A DNA stretch of 64,000 bases from Acinetobacter pittii ANC 4050 (GTDB taxonomy: Bacteria; Pseudomonadota; Gammaproteobacteria; Pseudomonadales; Moraxellaceae), in assembly GCF_000399685.1 (NCBI RefSeq), contig NZ_KB976987.1, forward strand, positions 2,433,954-2,497,953. Reading direction: 5' to 3'. Both the position numbers and the translations under genes were made by a program. Under the pieces are notes generated by a model. The model was not told the origin of the DNA. It saw only the letters and a list, made by a program, of their open reading frames with translations, and did not search any database. How positions within the stretch are numbered: position 1 is the stretch's first letter; each line of letters opens with the position of its first letter. This document shows, piece after piece, positions 47,949 through 57,683 of the stretch.

Positions 47949-48842
47949 CTAAAATTGAAAAACTTGATGGATGCGTTCAGCACAATGCTGAATTATTTCA
48001 TCATGATCTTTTCTATAAACCAAAACTACTTCTGAAAGTGATAGCTGATCGGTTAAAGGCAATAGTTTTACCTGAACAGGCAAGATCTGCTGAAATTCTT
48101 TAGGCACAATACTTACACCAACATTTGCAGCCACAAGTTGTAACTGTGAAATCTTACGTGACTGAATTGGGGCTTTTTGTGGGGTAAATCCTGCGACTAA
48201 ACATAGATTTGAAACTAAATAGCTTAATCCACCTCTTTTAGAATGTGGTGTAGAAACAAAGTATTCCTCTTTTAAATCTTTGACTTCCAACTTCTCTTTA
48301 TTTGTAAACTTAGCATGATCAATGTGCACGGCCACCATTAAAGGTTCTTCATATAATTTAAGAACATTGACATCATCTAATGTATGCCGAACTGGTGGTC
48401 TAATTAAACCAATATCAACCTCCCCATTCAGTAAAGCCAAAACCTGATGCTCAGATGACAACGTGTTTATCTCAAAGTTAATTTTTTGCTCTAAGCTAAT
48501 TTCTTTTAATATTTGAACCTTTTTAGCATCCATAACAATACTGCTCGAGTGAGCAATTTTAATCTGGCGATTTTTTCCTTCTGCAATATTCTTAGAAACG
48601 CCAATAATCTCATTTAAATAATGCATATTATCTTTTATTTTTTTATAGAAGACCTCTCCCGCTGTCGTCAGTTTCACTTTCTTATCAGTACGATCAAATA
48701 ATTTAAAGTCAATTTCTTCTTCTAATAATTTAATTTGCCGACTTAAAGCAGACTGAGCTATGAATAGCTTTTCAGAAGCCGCGGTAAAGCTTCCTTCTTC
48801 AACGATTTTTATAAAATATTGGAATTGTTTTAATGTGAGCAT
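47949..48842 (-). CDS. LysR-type transcriptional regulator
   Basis: A 297-residue LTTR. The N-terminal winged helix has TLKQFQYFIKIVEEGSFTAA, SEKLFIAQSALSRQIKLLEE (DNA-recognition helix) and LFDRTDKKVKLTTAGEVF. Residues from about 90 form the periplasmic-binding-like effector domain (DIGLIRPPVR, VGVSIVPKEFQ). Effector unknown. It converges on the amidase-like gene and diverges from a 40-codon ORF; an inverted repeat lies between its start and that ORF. Confidence 0.93.
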   Translation of the reverse strand: MLTLKQFQYFIKIVEEGSFTAASEKLFIAQSALSRQIKLLEEEIDFKLFDRTDKKVKLTTAGEVFYKKIKDNMHYLNEIIGVSKNIAEGKNRQIKIAHSSSIVMDAKKVQILKEISLEQKINFEINTLSSEHQVLALLNGEVDIGLIRPPVRHTLDDVNVLKLYEEPLMVAVHIDHAKFTNKEKLEVKDLKEEYFVSTPHSKRGGLSYLVSNLCLVAGFTPQKAPIQSRKISQLQLVAANVGVSIVPKEFQQILPVQVKLLPLTDQLSLSEVVLVYRKDHDEIIQHCAERIHQVFQF

Positions 48843-48867
48843 TTCTATCTCAAAATTAGATCATTAG

Positions 48868-48896
48868 GTCTATTTTCTATATTAGATTAGATAGAC
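48868..48896. promoter_or_regulatory. Possible LysR operator
   Basis: GTCTAT (48868-48873) and ATAGAC (48891-48896) form an inverted repeat with a second, nested one, TCTA-TAT-TAGA (48876-48886). LysR regulators usually bind such sites in the divergent region beside their own gene. Confidence 0.45.
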
Positions 48897-48944
48897 TGCC
48901 TTCGCTAGAATTTTATCAAGACCATTCACTTGATTGAATTATTC

Positions 48945-49067
48945 ATGAAGTATTTAAAAGGTTTAGCCATCTTCACCGTTGTTGTTCTAATATTATGGTG
49001 CTTTAAATTTTATGATCAACAGCTCCCAACACAGCCCAAACACGACAACATAGAGTTATATGATTAA
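48945..49067 (+). CDS. Small membrane protein, 40 codons (candidate)
   Basis: ATG at 48945, then 40 residues beginning MKYLKGLAIFTVVVLILWCF and ending NIELYD before TAA. A basic start, one membrane helix of about 16-17 residues and a polar tail give a single-pass inner-membrane protein or an uncleaved signal anchor. No good Shine-Dalgarno is visible. The divergent position beside a LysR gene would suit a regulated target. Unknown family; it may be a chance ORF. Confidence 0.45.
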   Translation: MKYLKGLAIFTVVVLILWCFKFYDQQLPTQPKHDNIELYD

Positions 49068-49091
49068 ATCAATTTTAACTTTACTCAAAAA

Positions 49092-49124
49092 ACAAAAGGC
49101 ATGCACTCACATAAGTGCATGCCT
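49092..49124 (-). terminator. Terminator of tcdA
   Basis: AGGCATGCACT (49097-49107) and AGTGCATGCCT (49114-49124) form an 11-bp stem; on the minus strand TTTGTTTTTTGAG follows. Confidence 0.88.
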
Positions 49125-49138
49125 CTTCAATATTTAAA

Positions 49139-49900
49139 TTATGCTTTCTTTAAATCGAGTTTCTTCAAAACTTCAGCTACAGCAATCATCGCAAAGCTTG
49201 ACGTCACCACTACCGCCGAACCATATCCACCACAGCGTAACCCTGCCGATGGGCAGACATCAGCATTAGAAAATGGGTTATCGATTGAGTAAATACAGGT
49301 AATTCCAAATTTCTCTTTTGGCTTTTTACAAATACCTCGAGCACGAAGCTGACTACGGAGCTTCGCTAACATCGGGTCCTGTTCTGTTTTTGATAAATCA
49401 GCCACACGGATTTTAAGGGGATCGAGTTTACCACCTGCTCCGCCCGAAACAATCAAAGGAATTTTATTAAAACGACAATGAAGCATTAAAGCCAATTTCG
49501 CTTTAACGTCATCAATACAGTCCAAGATAATATCAGGTACAGGCTTTAAAATCTCGGTGACATTCTCAGGGGTTAAAAAGTCATCAATAATATTAACTTT
49601 AATACGTGGGTTAATTTGGCGACAACGCTCCGCCATAATCTCAACTTTTTCACAGCCTAGAGTTGATGTCATCGCAGGCAACTGACGATTCACATTTGAT
49701 GCCGCAACCACATCCATATCGACTAAAGTAATCTCACCAATACCCGTGCGTGCCAAAGCCTCTACCGCCCAACTACCAACACCACCAATCCCAATCACCA
49801 TCACATGACTTTTTTCATAGTGCTGGAATGATGAATCACCATAAACTTTCGCTACACCTGCAAAACGGCGGTCATATTCATCTTGTGGAAGATCGGTCAT
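49139..49900 (-). CDS. tcdA: tRNA threonylcarbamoyladenosine dehydratase TcdA (CsdL)
   Basis: ATP-dependent E1-like enzyme that cyclises t6A37 of tRNA to ct6A. The 253 residues have RRFAGVAKVYG, the nucleotide loop VMVIGIGGVGSWAVEALAR, DMDVVAASNVNRQ, DCIDDVKAKLAL, and the C-terminal VCPSAGLRCGGYGSAVVV specific for CsdL/TcdA compared with MoeB or ThiF. A single-gene unit with its own terminator. Confidence 0.95.
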   Translation of the reverse strand: MTDLPQDEYDRRFAGVAKVYGDSSFQHYEKSHVMVIGIGGVGSWAVEALARTGIGEITLVDMDVVAASNVNRQLPAMTSTLGCEKVEIMAERCRQINPRIKVNIIDDFLTPENVTEILKPVPDIILDCIDDVKAKLALMLHCRFNKIPLIVSGGAGGKLDPLKIRVADLSKTEQDPMLAKLRSQLRARGICKKPKEKFGITCIYSIDNPFSNADVCPSAGLRCGGYGSAVVVTSSFAMIAVAEVLKKLDLKKA

Positions 49901-50070
49901 TGCTACTCTTTGAGGATATAAAACACGGGAGGTATTTTACTGCTTTTTAGAAGAAAGTGTATTTTAGATCAAAGAAAACTTGAGATGGTGATATTTAACC
50001 TCACAACAAGCCTTATCATTATTAATCAAATTATACAGCTTAAGATTTAAACTATTGTTTACTAGTGTGA

Positions 50071-50169
50071 CAGGCAGCATGGATGCTGCTCAGTTGGGCT
50101 GCGGTATAAGGATATACCGTCAGCCCGACAAAGGATTTTTGTTACTTTTTATCCTTAAAAAGTAAGGAT
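50071..50169 (+). ncRNA. Strongly structured element, probable small RNA
   Basis: Three consecutive stems in a 330-nt gap: GCAGC with GCTGC (50074-50089); GGGCTG plus CGGTATA pairing TATACCG plus CAGCCC around AGGA (50096-50126), 13 bp with one bulged T; and ATCCTTA with TAAGGAT (50151-50169). Between the second and third lie two T-rich runs (TTTTTG and CTTTTT). No reading frame explains it. From memory, the layout recalls the phage P1 C4 antisense RNA and C4-like small RNAs reported in Acinetobacter, but I cannot align them. The strand is uncertain; plus is chosen for the T runs. Confidence 0.5.
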
Positions 50170-50232
50170 ACGCCTATATAGTCAACTTTAGCCAAAGCAC
50201 TCCCATTACAAGGTTGTGCAAACTTAGCCAAG

Positions 50233-52989
50233 TTATGAAGCAATCAAATTCCGCAGTACATAATGCAAAATACCACCCGCCTTAAAGTACTCAACCTCAT
50301 TTAACGTATCAATTCGACATAACACATTAAAGTGGCTGGCTACCCCATTTGGCCCTTTTACATCAACTTCCAGAATTTGATGAGGTTCAATCCCATCCGA
50401 TAAACCACGAATCGAAATGACTTCGTGACCTGTTAAGTTGAGAGATTGTCGCGTTTGCCCATCAATAAACTGTAAAGGCAACACTCCCATACCCACCAAG
50501 TTTGAACGGTGAATACGTTCAAAGCTCTCGGCAATCACTGCTTTTACGCCTAATAAGTTTGTTCCCTTAGCAGCCCAGTCACGTGAAGAACCTGTTCCGT
50601 ATTCTTTACCAGCAATGATCACAAGCGGTGTATGTTCTTGTTGGTAACGCATCGCCGCATCATAAATGGCAAGCTTTTCGCCACTTGGCACATGAATAGT
50701 ATTACCACCCTCTTCACCACCAAGCATCTCATTTTTAATACGAATGTTGGCAAAGGTTCCGCGCATCATGACTTCATGATTACCACGTCGAGAACCATAG
50801 GAGTTAAAGTCTTTTGGCTCAACACCTTGCTCTTGTAAATATCGGCCTGCCGGACTGTCTTTTTTAATATTACCTGCTGGTGAAATATGGTCAGTTGTTA
50901 CCGAATCACCGAGCACTGCTAAAACACGTGCCTGTTCAATATTTTTAATTGGTTTTGGTGGTTCGCCAATCCCCTCAAAGAACGGCGGATGACGAATATA
51001 AGTCGAATCATCCGCCCATTCGTAAGTTTTACTTTTCGGGATCTGGATCGCTTGCCAGCTTTCATCACCATCAAATACTGCAGCATATTCTTTATGGAAC
51101 ATCTCTGTATTTACTTTCTGTAAGACAGCATCAATTTCTGCCTGACTTGGCCAGATATCTTTTAAATAAACAGGTTGCCCATCTTTACCTTGCCCTATAG
51201 GTTGCGTAGTCAAATCGGTACGGATATTACCCACCAGACCATAAGCGACGACCAAAGGTGGCGAAGCAAGCCAGTTTGTTTTAACCAATGGGTGTACGCG
51301 TCCTTCAAAGTTACGGTTACCAGAAAGTACAGATGCAACATTCAAATCATGGCATTGAATTGCGTCTTCAACCGGTTCAGGTAATGGCCCTGAGTTACCA
51401 ATACAGGTTGTACAACCATATCCCACCAAGTTATAGCCCAACTCATCTAAATATGGGGTAAGGCCTGCAGCCAATAAATAATCTGTAACAACCTTAGAAC
51501 CCGGTGCAAGAGAGCTTTTCACCCATGGTTTCCGTTGCAAACCTTTTTCAATGGCTTTTTTAGCAAGTAATCCCGCCGCCAGCATTACACTCGGGTTAGA
51601 AGTATTGGTACAAGATGTGATGGCTGAAATAACAACATCACCATGATTTAATGGATAAGTTTGTCCTTCAATCACGCAAGAAGGACTTTCATGTTGAATA
51701 TTTGCTTTTTTTGCCTCGACAGCAGTACCGCCACCGCCTTCATTTTCTAAACGCTCTTTAGCTTCTTTGGCTGGTTTTAAAGTTAACTCCATCAGCGCAT
51801 TAAACGTTTTTGGTACTTCTGATAAAAGCACTCGGTCTTGTGGGCGTTTTGGGCCTGCCAAACTTGCCTGAACTGTATTCATATCAAGACTTAAGGTATC
51901 TGTAAAAACAGGTTCATCACCAGCATTTCGCCATAAGCCTTGTGCTTTGCTATACGCTTCAACCAATGCAATACGATCACTTTGACGACCAGTTAATTTT
52001 AAATATCCTAATGTCACTTCATCAATTGGGAAGAAACCACAAGTCGCACCATATTCTGGTGCCATATTGGCAATAGTTGCACGGTCAGCAAGTGGTAAAT
52101 CAGCTAAGCCGTCTCCATAGAACTCTACAAATTTACCCACGACACCTTTTTGACGAAGCATTTGAGTAATGGTCAGCACCAAATCAGTTGCCGTAATGCC
52201 TTCTGGTAGTTTTCCTGTGAGCTTAAAACCAATGACTTCAGGAATCAGCATCGAGATAGGTTGGCCCAGCATAGCTGCTTCGGCCTCAATTCCTCCTACT
52301 CCCCAACCTAAAACACCTAAACCATTAATCATGGTGGTATGTGAGTCTGTACCCACTAAAGTATCTGGAAAAGCAAAAGTCTGGCCATTATCTTCGCCTA
52401 GCCACACTGCTTGAGCCAAATATTCTAAATTGACCTGATGGCAAATACCCGTACCTGGTGGCACTACACTAAAGTTATTAAATGCAGACTGTCCCCAACG
52501 TAAAAATTGATATCGCTCACCATTACGCTGCATCTCGATTTGTACGTTTTCTTCAAAAGCCTGATCATCGGCAAAATAATCAACCATGACAGAGTGGTCA
52601 ATCACCAAATCAACGGGAGATAATGGATTAATTTTTTCAGGGTCGCCACCCGCTTGCGCCATCGCTGCTCGCATTGCAGCTAAATCCACCACTGCAGGCA
52701 CACCCGTAAAATCTTGCATTAAAACCCTTGCAGGTCGATATTGAATTTCTTGATCTGAGGTGCGGGTTTTTAGCCATTCTGCTAAAGCATGGATGTGTTC
52801 AGTTTTAACGCTATGTTGATCTTCAAACCGTAATAAGTTTTCCAATAATACTTTTAAAGATTTCGGCAGTTTGGCAATATCCCCTAGCGTTTTCTCTGCT
52901 TGGGCTAAGCTAAAAATCTGATAATTGCTGGAACCTACTGTTAGCGTCTGTAAAGCATTAAAACTATTGATATTGCTATACTTAGCCAT
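50233..52989 (-). CDS. acnA: Aconitate hydratase A
   Basis: 4Fe-4S enzyme of the citric acid cycle, citrate to isocitrate; the apo form can bind mRNA. The 918 residues (E. coli AcnA 891) show [44 protein letters not shown] (in part), cluster Cys residues in [13 protein letters not shown] and [12 protein letters not shown], and the swivel domain with [15 protein letters not shown] short insertion ([14 protein letters not shown]) explains the extra length. Single gene; no clear terminator was found downstream. Confidence 0.97.
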   Translation of the reverse strand: MAKYSNINSFNALQTLTVGSSNYQIFSLAQAEKTLGDIAKLPKSLKVLLENLLRFEDQHSVKTEHIHALAEWLKTRTSDQEIQYRPARVLMQDFTGVPAVVDLAAMRAAMAQAGGDPEKINPLSPVDLVIDHSVMVDYFADDQAFEENVQIEMQRNGERYQFLRWGQSAFNNFSVVPPGTGICHQVNLEYLAQAVWLGEDNGQTFAFPDTLVGTDSHTTMINGLGVLGWGVGGIEAEAAMLGQPISMLIPEVIGFKLTGKLPEGITATDLVLTITQMLRQKGVVGKFVEFYGDGLADLPLADRATIANMAPEYGATCGFFPIDEVTLGYLKLTGRQSDRIALVEAYSKAQGLWRNAGDEPVFTDTLSLDMNTVQASLAGPKRPQDRVLLSEVPKTFNALMELTLKPAKEAKERLENEGGGGTAVEAKKANIQHESPSCVIEGQTYPLNHGDVVISAITSCTNTSNPSVMLAAGLLAKKAIEKGLQRKPWVKSSLAPGSKVVTDYLLAAGLTPYLDELGYNLVGYGCTTCIGNSGPLPEPVEDAIQCHDLNVASVLSGNRNFEGRVHPLVKTNWLASPPLVVAYGLVGNIRTDLTTQPIGQGKDGQPVYLKDIWPSQAEIDAVLQKVNTEMFHKEYAAVFDGDESWQAIQIPKSKTYEWADDSTYIRHPPFFEGIGEPPKPIKNIEQARVLAVLGDSVTTDHISPAGNIKKDSPAGRYLQEQGVEPKDFNSYGSRRGNHEVMMRGTFANIRIKNEMLGGEEGGNTIHVPSGEKLAIYDAAMRYQQEHTPLVIIAGKEYGTGSSRDWAAKGTNLLGVKAVIAESFERIHRSNLVGMGVLPLQFIDGQTRQSLNLTGHEVISIRGLSDGIEPHQILEVDVKGPNGVASHFNVLCRIDTLNEVEYFKAGGILHYVLRNLIAS

Positions 52990-53113
52990 TGGGTTATCCT
53001 CCCATATCTGGCAATGTTATTTTTCACGTTTTTACATGTTGTTTTCTTACTTTAAGCTTCTTTTTTAATCACTGTGTTTTGTTTTAGTTAATATTTTTAA
53101 TCTTTGATTTTTA

Positions 53114-53926
53114 TTACGATAATTTCAATGCGGTGAGAGAGTTTTTCCACAGCAACTCAGCCAAATCAGACTCTGGCATGTTTAAATTTTCAGCTAAACT
53201 TTGTAAAACATACGGCAAATTAACAGGAGTATTACGAGTACGCTGTTCTGTTGAGGTTTGACAGCAAAGCGGTGTCATATCTGGACAATCTGTTTCAATC
53301 ACCAAATGCTCTGCACCTATAGCCTGCACAACCGTATGAAGTTTTTTCGCATTCGGGTTGGTGATCTGCCCCGTCACACCAATTTTAAAACCAAGCTTAA
53401 TAAGTCCCTTTGCCTCTTCTACCCCACCACTAAATGCATGAGCAATTCCGCCCAATTTAAATTTTTGAGCTTTTAGTATAGCGAGCACATCACCATGCGC
53501 TTTTCGAATGTGGAGTAATACTGGTTTTTGATATTGGGTCGCCAGCTCTAACTGGTTAACAAAATATTGCTTTTGCTTGGCATATACATCTGGTTGCTTA
53601 TGTTCTTTTAAGAAAGTATCTAAGCCAATTTCACCCACAGCCACACAGTCCTGTTGCTGCAAAATTTGCTCAAGGTGAGAAAGATGGTCTGGTTGGTGCT
53701 GCTCAATATAAAACGGATGTAAACCGGGTGCTAAATATGAAGTTGGTACATTTTCCCAGTTATTTAACTGATGATGTGTTTGTAATAATTCATCAAAACG
53801 GGACTGTAAAAAGCCAATTAAGACTAATGCATCTACACCCGCTTTTTTAGCATTAAGCGCTAATTGCTGCCGATCTTCATCAAAATCGGCAACATCAAAA
53901 TGGGTATGTGTATCAAACAAATACAT
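53114..53926 (-). CDS. TatD family metal-dependent hydrolase
   Basis: A 270-residue TIM-barrel amidohydrolase-fold nuclease candidate. It has the metal-binding FDTHTHFDVADFDEDR, GLHPFY, VGEIGLDTF (Glu ligand), PVLLHIRKAHGD, HAFSGG and LVIETDCPDMTP. TatD enzymes act as DNases or D-aminoacyl hydrolases; closest in style to YjjV. The ATG overlaps the stop of the upstream lipoprotein gene by one base (TAATG), implying coupling. Confidence 0.92.
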   Translation of the reverse strand: MYLFDTHTHFDVADFDEDRQQLALNAKKAGVDALVLIGFLQSRFDELLQTHHQLNNWENVPTSYLAPGLHPFYIEQHQPDHLSHLEQILQQQDCVAVGEIGLDTFLKEHKQPDVYAKQKQYFVNQLELATQYQKPVLLHIRKAHGDVLAILKAQKFKLGGIAHAFSGGVEEAKGLIKLGFKIGVTGQITNPNAKKLHTVVQAIGAEHLVIETDCPDMTPLCCQTSTEQRTRNTPVNLPYVLQSLAENLNMPESDLAELLWKNSLTALKLS

Positions 53927-54870
53927 TAGCCAGCACTTTTTGCAACTGGTGCCGAAGCAGGTTTAGCTTTAGGCTGTGGCAAATAGTCTTCTTTCAATAC
54001 ATCTTGTAATTGGGCATAAGGAATGACTAATCGAGGGAGTCCAACCACGTATGGTCCAATTTCATACTCACCGTATTGAAGAATTAAACCTTGCTCACCC
54101 AACAAGAAGTTATTAGATAACTTAAATGGCCATGCTTGTTCATAGTCAGCAACATTATCGGCAAGTTTGGAATCAGTTACCCAAGTCTTAAAGGCTTCAT
54201 GTGCTAACTTTTCCAATGCAGCTTTTTTCTGTGGGCGCAACAAATCTTCAAGCTCAATCTGTTTTTGCTCTTTTAAATCGAAATTATAGTAATGCTGTGC
54301 AGCGGAGCCATGAGCACCACCTAGATAACTACTACTATTAAGCACCACAGTGACAACTTTGCCTTGAGCTTGCAAAATCTTAGGTTTAACTAAGAGATTG
54401 ATCTGATGATTACTACTTAAAGCTTTTAGCTCATTATCTAGATCGATAAATGAGTTCGCATAACGTTGTACCTGCGCATCAAAGCTATCTTTTTGCTCTG
54501 CACCCGCAACCGCCGAAGCTTCTGTTTTTTGTTCCGTTTGCGTACCCTTAGCATCAGGTTCAGCAATTTCTAAAATTTGATTTAATGTATTTAAGATTTG
54601 CTGATCTATAATTTTGTCAATAAAAGGAAAATTACTCTGTAAACGTTCTACCGTAAATTCCGGACAATTTTTGCCATCGCAATCAGGTAAAATCACCTTA
54701 CTAGGAATTGTTTCACCTTTCAAAGTCAACTCTATTGGCTTTTGTTCTTGAACAGCTGATTTTTGCTGCTCTTGAGAATCCTTATGATCAGCTTTAGGTT
54801 GGCATGCTACCAAAAATATAGCAGAAGCAAGCAAAGTTAATCGCAGTGAAGCTTTAGAAGATAACATCAT
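53926..54870 (-). CDS. DUF3298-like (RsiV-type) lipoprotein
   Basis: A 314-residue protein with a lipoprotein signal (FLVAC, Cys23). After a charged linker comes LPDCDGKNCPEFTVERL, a helix pair, then the DUF3298/RsiV-like core: SYLGGAHGSAAQHYYNFDLK, IELEDLLRP and ILQYGEYEIGPYVVGLPRLVIPY. In Bacillus RsiV this fold binds lysozyme; here the function is unknown. The C-terminus is Ala/Pro-rich. AAGG precedes the first of two ATGs. It follows a related gene by 87 nt. Confidence 0.85.
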   Translation of the reverse strand: MMLSSKASLRLTLLASAIFLVACQPKADHKDSQEQQKSAVQEQKPIELTLKGETIPSKVILPDCDGKNCPEFTVERLQSNFPFIDKIIDQQILNTLNQILEIAEPDAKGTQTEQKTEASAVAGAEQKDSFDAQVQRYANSFIDLDNELKALSSNHQINLLVKPKILQAQGKVVTVVLNSSSYLGGAHGSAAQHYYNFDLKEQKQIELEDLLRPQKKAALEKLAHEAFKTWVTDSKLADNVADYEQAWPFKLSNNFLLGEQGLILQYGEYEIGPYVVGLPRLVIPYAQLQDVLKEDYLPQPKAKPASAPVAKSAG

Positions 54871-54957
54871 ATTTTGCCTTTTATTCTAAGGAGATTACGC
54901 TATACCTTGCTAAGAAATTAGCGCATATAAATAGAGGTTGCAAATTCTGCTACCATC

Positions 54958-55800
54958 TTAAAACATTTGTTCATAAACCTCGGGTTGTAATATTTTTTTG
55001 GTCTGTTCTTTAGATAAATAAATATCGAGCTGTGGCGCCTCTTTCGTAATCTGGTTAGCTTGATAATGTAAGCCAACACCTTCACCATCAAAGAACCAAT
55101 CTGCCTGTCCCCAATATAAAGTTTTTGGTGCTTCTTTTTTAATTTCAGCAGTCTGCTTTTTTAACCAGTCTTGATATGCCACCTGCACCATTTGATGCAC
55201 AGTTGTTTGTTGATCCTTTTTTGAAACATCTAATAAAGTTAAGGTTTTATGTAGCTTCCGATCGGCTACAAAGAAGTAATAACGATCTTTAATTGTGAGC
55301 TCTTCTTGCTTGGTATCAAGCCCCAATTGCAATAAAACGTATTGGTTACGCTGCGATGCAATACGGGTATGAAGATGCAATTCATAAGCTCGATTCTTTG
55401 AGTATTTATCTTGCCATTCATCAGACTTTTTAACATAGGCATTAATAGCCTGCTGCAAACTTAAGTCTTTTTTCAAATCTATTTGATCTTGAATTACCTT
55501 AGCCTGACTTTTCGCGATCCAGTCATTTAGCCATGCATCTTGAGTCTTTATCGTTTGAATATCGACATCAACACAGTTTTTCTTCTCACAAAATGGCAAA
55601 GCATAATCAGCTTTTACTTGTTGTATGTTAAGAAATGGTAGTACTTCGGCTTTCTCTATATTTTGAGTTTGGGCAGAAGCTGATTTGACTTGAGAGGATG
55701 ATGAAGGCTGAGTGCTTTTCCAGACAAAAAGACAAATCGCCAAAATTAATATGATTACTGCAACTAAAAGTGCAATAACTGACTTTCTATTCAAATTCAT
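54958..55800 (-). CDS. Membrane-anchored relative of the adjacent DUF3298-like lipoprotein
   Basis: A 280-residue protein with one N-terminal membrane helix (about 8-28, VIALLVAVIILILAICLFVW) and a periplasmic remainder. It shares the opening of its neighbour's mature domain: LPFCEKKNCVDVDIQTI against LPDCDGKNCPEFTVERL, and a similar ending (ADWFFDGEGVGLHYQANQIT, then a region ending in YLSKEQTKKIL). The middle DUF3298 signature is much weaker. I infer an old duplication. Function unknown. AAGGA lies 8 nt before the ATG. Confidence 0.8.
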   Translation of the reverse strand: MNLNRKSVIALLVAVIILILAICLFVWKSTQPSSSSQVKSASAQTQNIEKAEVLPFLNIQQVKADYALPFCEKKNCVDVDIQTIKTQDAWLNDWIAKSQAKVIQDQIDLKKDLSLQQAINAYVKKSDEWQDKYSKNRAYELHLHTRIASQRNQYVLLQLGLDTKQEELTIKDRYYFFVADRKLHKTLTLLDVSKKDQQTTVHQMVQVAYQDWLKKQTAEIKKEAPKTLYWGQADWFFDGEGVGLHYQANQITKEAPQLDIYLSKEQTKKILQPEVYEQMF

Positions 55801-55825
55801 TTCATCATCCTTTCTTATTTTTCAA

Positions 55826-55852
55826 AACAAAACAGCTTCTTTTCGAAGCTGT
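55826..55852 (-). terminator. Terminator of prfC
   Basis: ACAGCTTC (55832-55839) pairs with GAAGCTGT (55845-55852); on the minus strand TTTGTTTTG follows. Confidence 0.85.
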
Positions 55853-55869
55853 CTGTCAAATCTTAAAGA

Positions 55870-57462
55870 TTAGTGTTCACGTGTATTACGGAACTGAATA
55901 TCAGGCCAACGCTCTTGCATAATCTGCAAGTTCACACGACTTGGTGCAAGATAAGTTAAGTGACCGCCACCATCGATAGAAAGCTGATCATGTGCTTTTT
56001 TCTTAAATTCATTGAGAATCTTGTCATCATCACAATGAATCCAGCGAACTGTATTAACACTTACAGGCTCATAAACACAGTCAACTTTATATTCTTCTTT
56101 CAAACGGTAAGCAACAACATCAAACTGAAGCACACCCACTGCACCCACAATCAAATCATTGCTAATTTGTGGCATAAATACCTGAGTTGCGCCTTCTTCA
56201 GACAACTCTTTCAAACCTTTTTGCAATTGTTTTGACTTTAATGGATCTTTCAAACGCACACGACGGAACATCTCCGGTGCGAAGTGAGGAATACCCGTGA
56301 AATGCAGATCTTCACCACTTGTGAAAGTATCACCAATTTGAATTGTGCCATGGTTATGTAAACCAATAATATCACCTGGCCACGCTTCTTCTAGGTGCTC
56401 ACGCTCACCCGCAAGGAATGTCAATGCATCACTAATACGTACATCTTTACCGATACGTACATGATTCATTTTCAAACCTTTCTCGTATTTACCTGAACAG
56501 ATACGCATAAAGGCAATACGGTCACGGTGTTTCGGGTCCATGTTTGCTTGAATCTTAAAGACGAAACCAGAAAACCCTTCTTCTTTCGCATCAACAACAC
56601 GCTCTTGTGTTGGATGTGCTTTAGGTTCTGGTGCCCAATTCATAAATGCATCTAACACATGGTCAACACCGAAGTTACCTAACGCTGTACCAAATAGAAC
56701 TGGAGTTTGTTTACCTTGTAAAAATAATTCGCGGTCTAAAGGTTCATTCGCCATTTGTACAAGTTCAAGTGACTCTTCAAAAGATGCCCAAGCCAACTCA
56801 CCTACTTTTTCACGGATATCTGCATGGTCATAGCCATCGCGTACTTCAATATCTGTAATAGTTGAACCAAAACCTGCTTTGTAAACATACAATTTATTTT
56901 CAAGAATATTGTATACACCAGCAAAATCACGTCCCATCCCTAATGGCCATGTAATAGGTACACAGCGAATATTAAGGACATTTTCAATTTCATCGAGTAA
57001 CTCAAGTGGTTCACGAATCTCACGGTCCATCTTGTTTACGAACGAAATGATAGGAGTGTCACGCATACGACAAACTTCCATCAATTTGATGGTACGTTCT
57101 TCGACACCTTTTGCACCATCAATCACCATTAACGCAGAGTCAACTGCTGTTAGGGTACGATAAGTATCTTCAGAGAAGTCTTCATGTCCCGGTGTATCAA
57201 GTAAGTTAATGGTGTGACCTTTATAAGGAAACTGCATAACAGAAGTGGTAATGGAAATTCCACGCTCTTTTTCCATTTCCATCCAGTCAGATGTAGCTGC
57301 GCGATCAGATTTACGGCTTTTTACCATCCCTGCAACCTGAATTGCTTTACCCCATAACAGTAATTTTTCTGTCATGGTGGTTTTACCGGCATCGGGGTGG
57401 GAAATGATGGCAAATGTGCGGCGTTGAGCAACCTGTGCCGCTAACTCATCTTTAAAACTCAT
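55870..57462 (-). CDS. prfC: Peptide chain release factor 3
   Basis: GTPase that recycles RF1 and RF2 from the ribosome. The 530 residues start at the ATG at 57462, 6 nt after AGGTG (a GTG three codons earlier overlaps that site). G1 is SHPDAGKTT, with [20 protein letters not shown] and NKMDRE as further GTPase motifs; the middle and C-terminal regions match RF3 rather than EF-G ([20 protein letters not shown]). It has its own terminator; the stop is 70 nt before the next gene. Confidence 0.97.
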   Translation of the reverse strand: MSFKDELAAQVAQRRTFAIISHPDAGKTTMTEKLLLWGKAIQVAGMVKSRKSDRAATSDWMEMEKERGISITTSVMQFPYKGHTINLLDTPGHEDFSEDTYRTLTAVDSALMVIDGAKGVEERTIKLMEVCRMRDTPIISFVNKMDREIREPLELLDEIENVLNIRCVPITWPLGMGRDFAGVYNILENKLYVYKAGFGSTITDIEVRDGYDHADIREKVGELAWASFEESLELVQMANEPLDRELFLQGKQTPVLFGTALGNFGVDHVLDAFMNWAPEPKAHPTQERVVDAKEEGFSGFVFKIQANMDPKHRDRIAFMRICSGKYEKGLKMNHVRIGKDVRISDALTFLAGEREHLEEAWPGDIIGLHNHGTIQIGDTFTSGEDLHFTGIPHFAPEMFRRVRLKDPLKSKQLQKGLKELSEEGATQVFMPQISNDLIVGAVGVLQFDVVAYRLKEEYKVDCVYEPVSVNTVRWIHCDDDKILNEFKKKAHDQLSIDGGGHLTYLAPSRVNLQIMQERWPDIQFRNTREH

Positions 57463-57632
57463 GAAATACACCTACTGCGGAGATTGCAGTGCCAAAGACC
57501 TAAAGTCGATCAAAATAAAAATTGGCGTAATTGTAGCAGATTTATAGAACTGTTTAATGATTGTTGATAAGCCAAGAGCTACTCACGAGCTTTTTTGGGT
57601 ATGGAGTTTAACTTCTTAGAAATTTTACAGTT

Positions 57633-57664
57633 AAAAAAACCCACCTGTTGATAGATGGGTTTTG
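57633..57664 (-). terminator. Terminator of the possible di-iron enzyme gene
   Basis: AACCCA and TGGGTT close a 12-nt loop; on the minus strand GGGTTTTTTT follows, 20 nt after the gene end. Confidence 0.75.
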
Positions 57665-57683
57665 TTAAAACTTAATAGAATCG

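Noticed and set aside
49101..49292. 63-codon plus-strand ORF at the end of tcdA
   Set aside because: It lies over the tcdA terminator and antisense to conserved codons.
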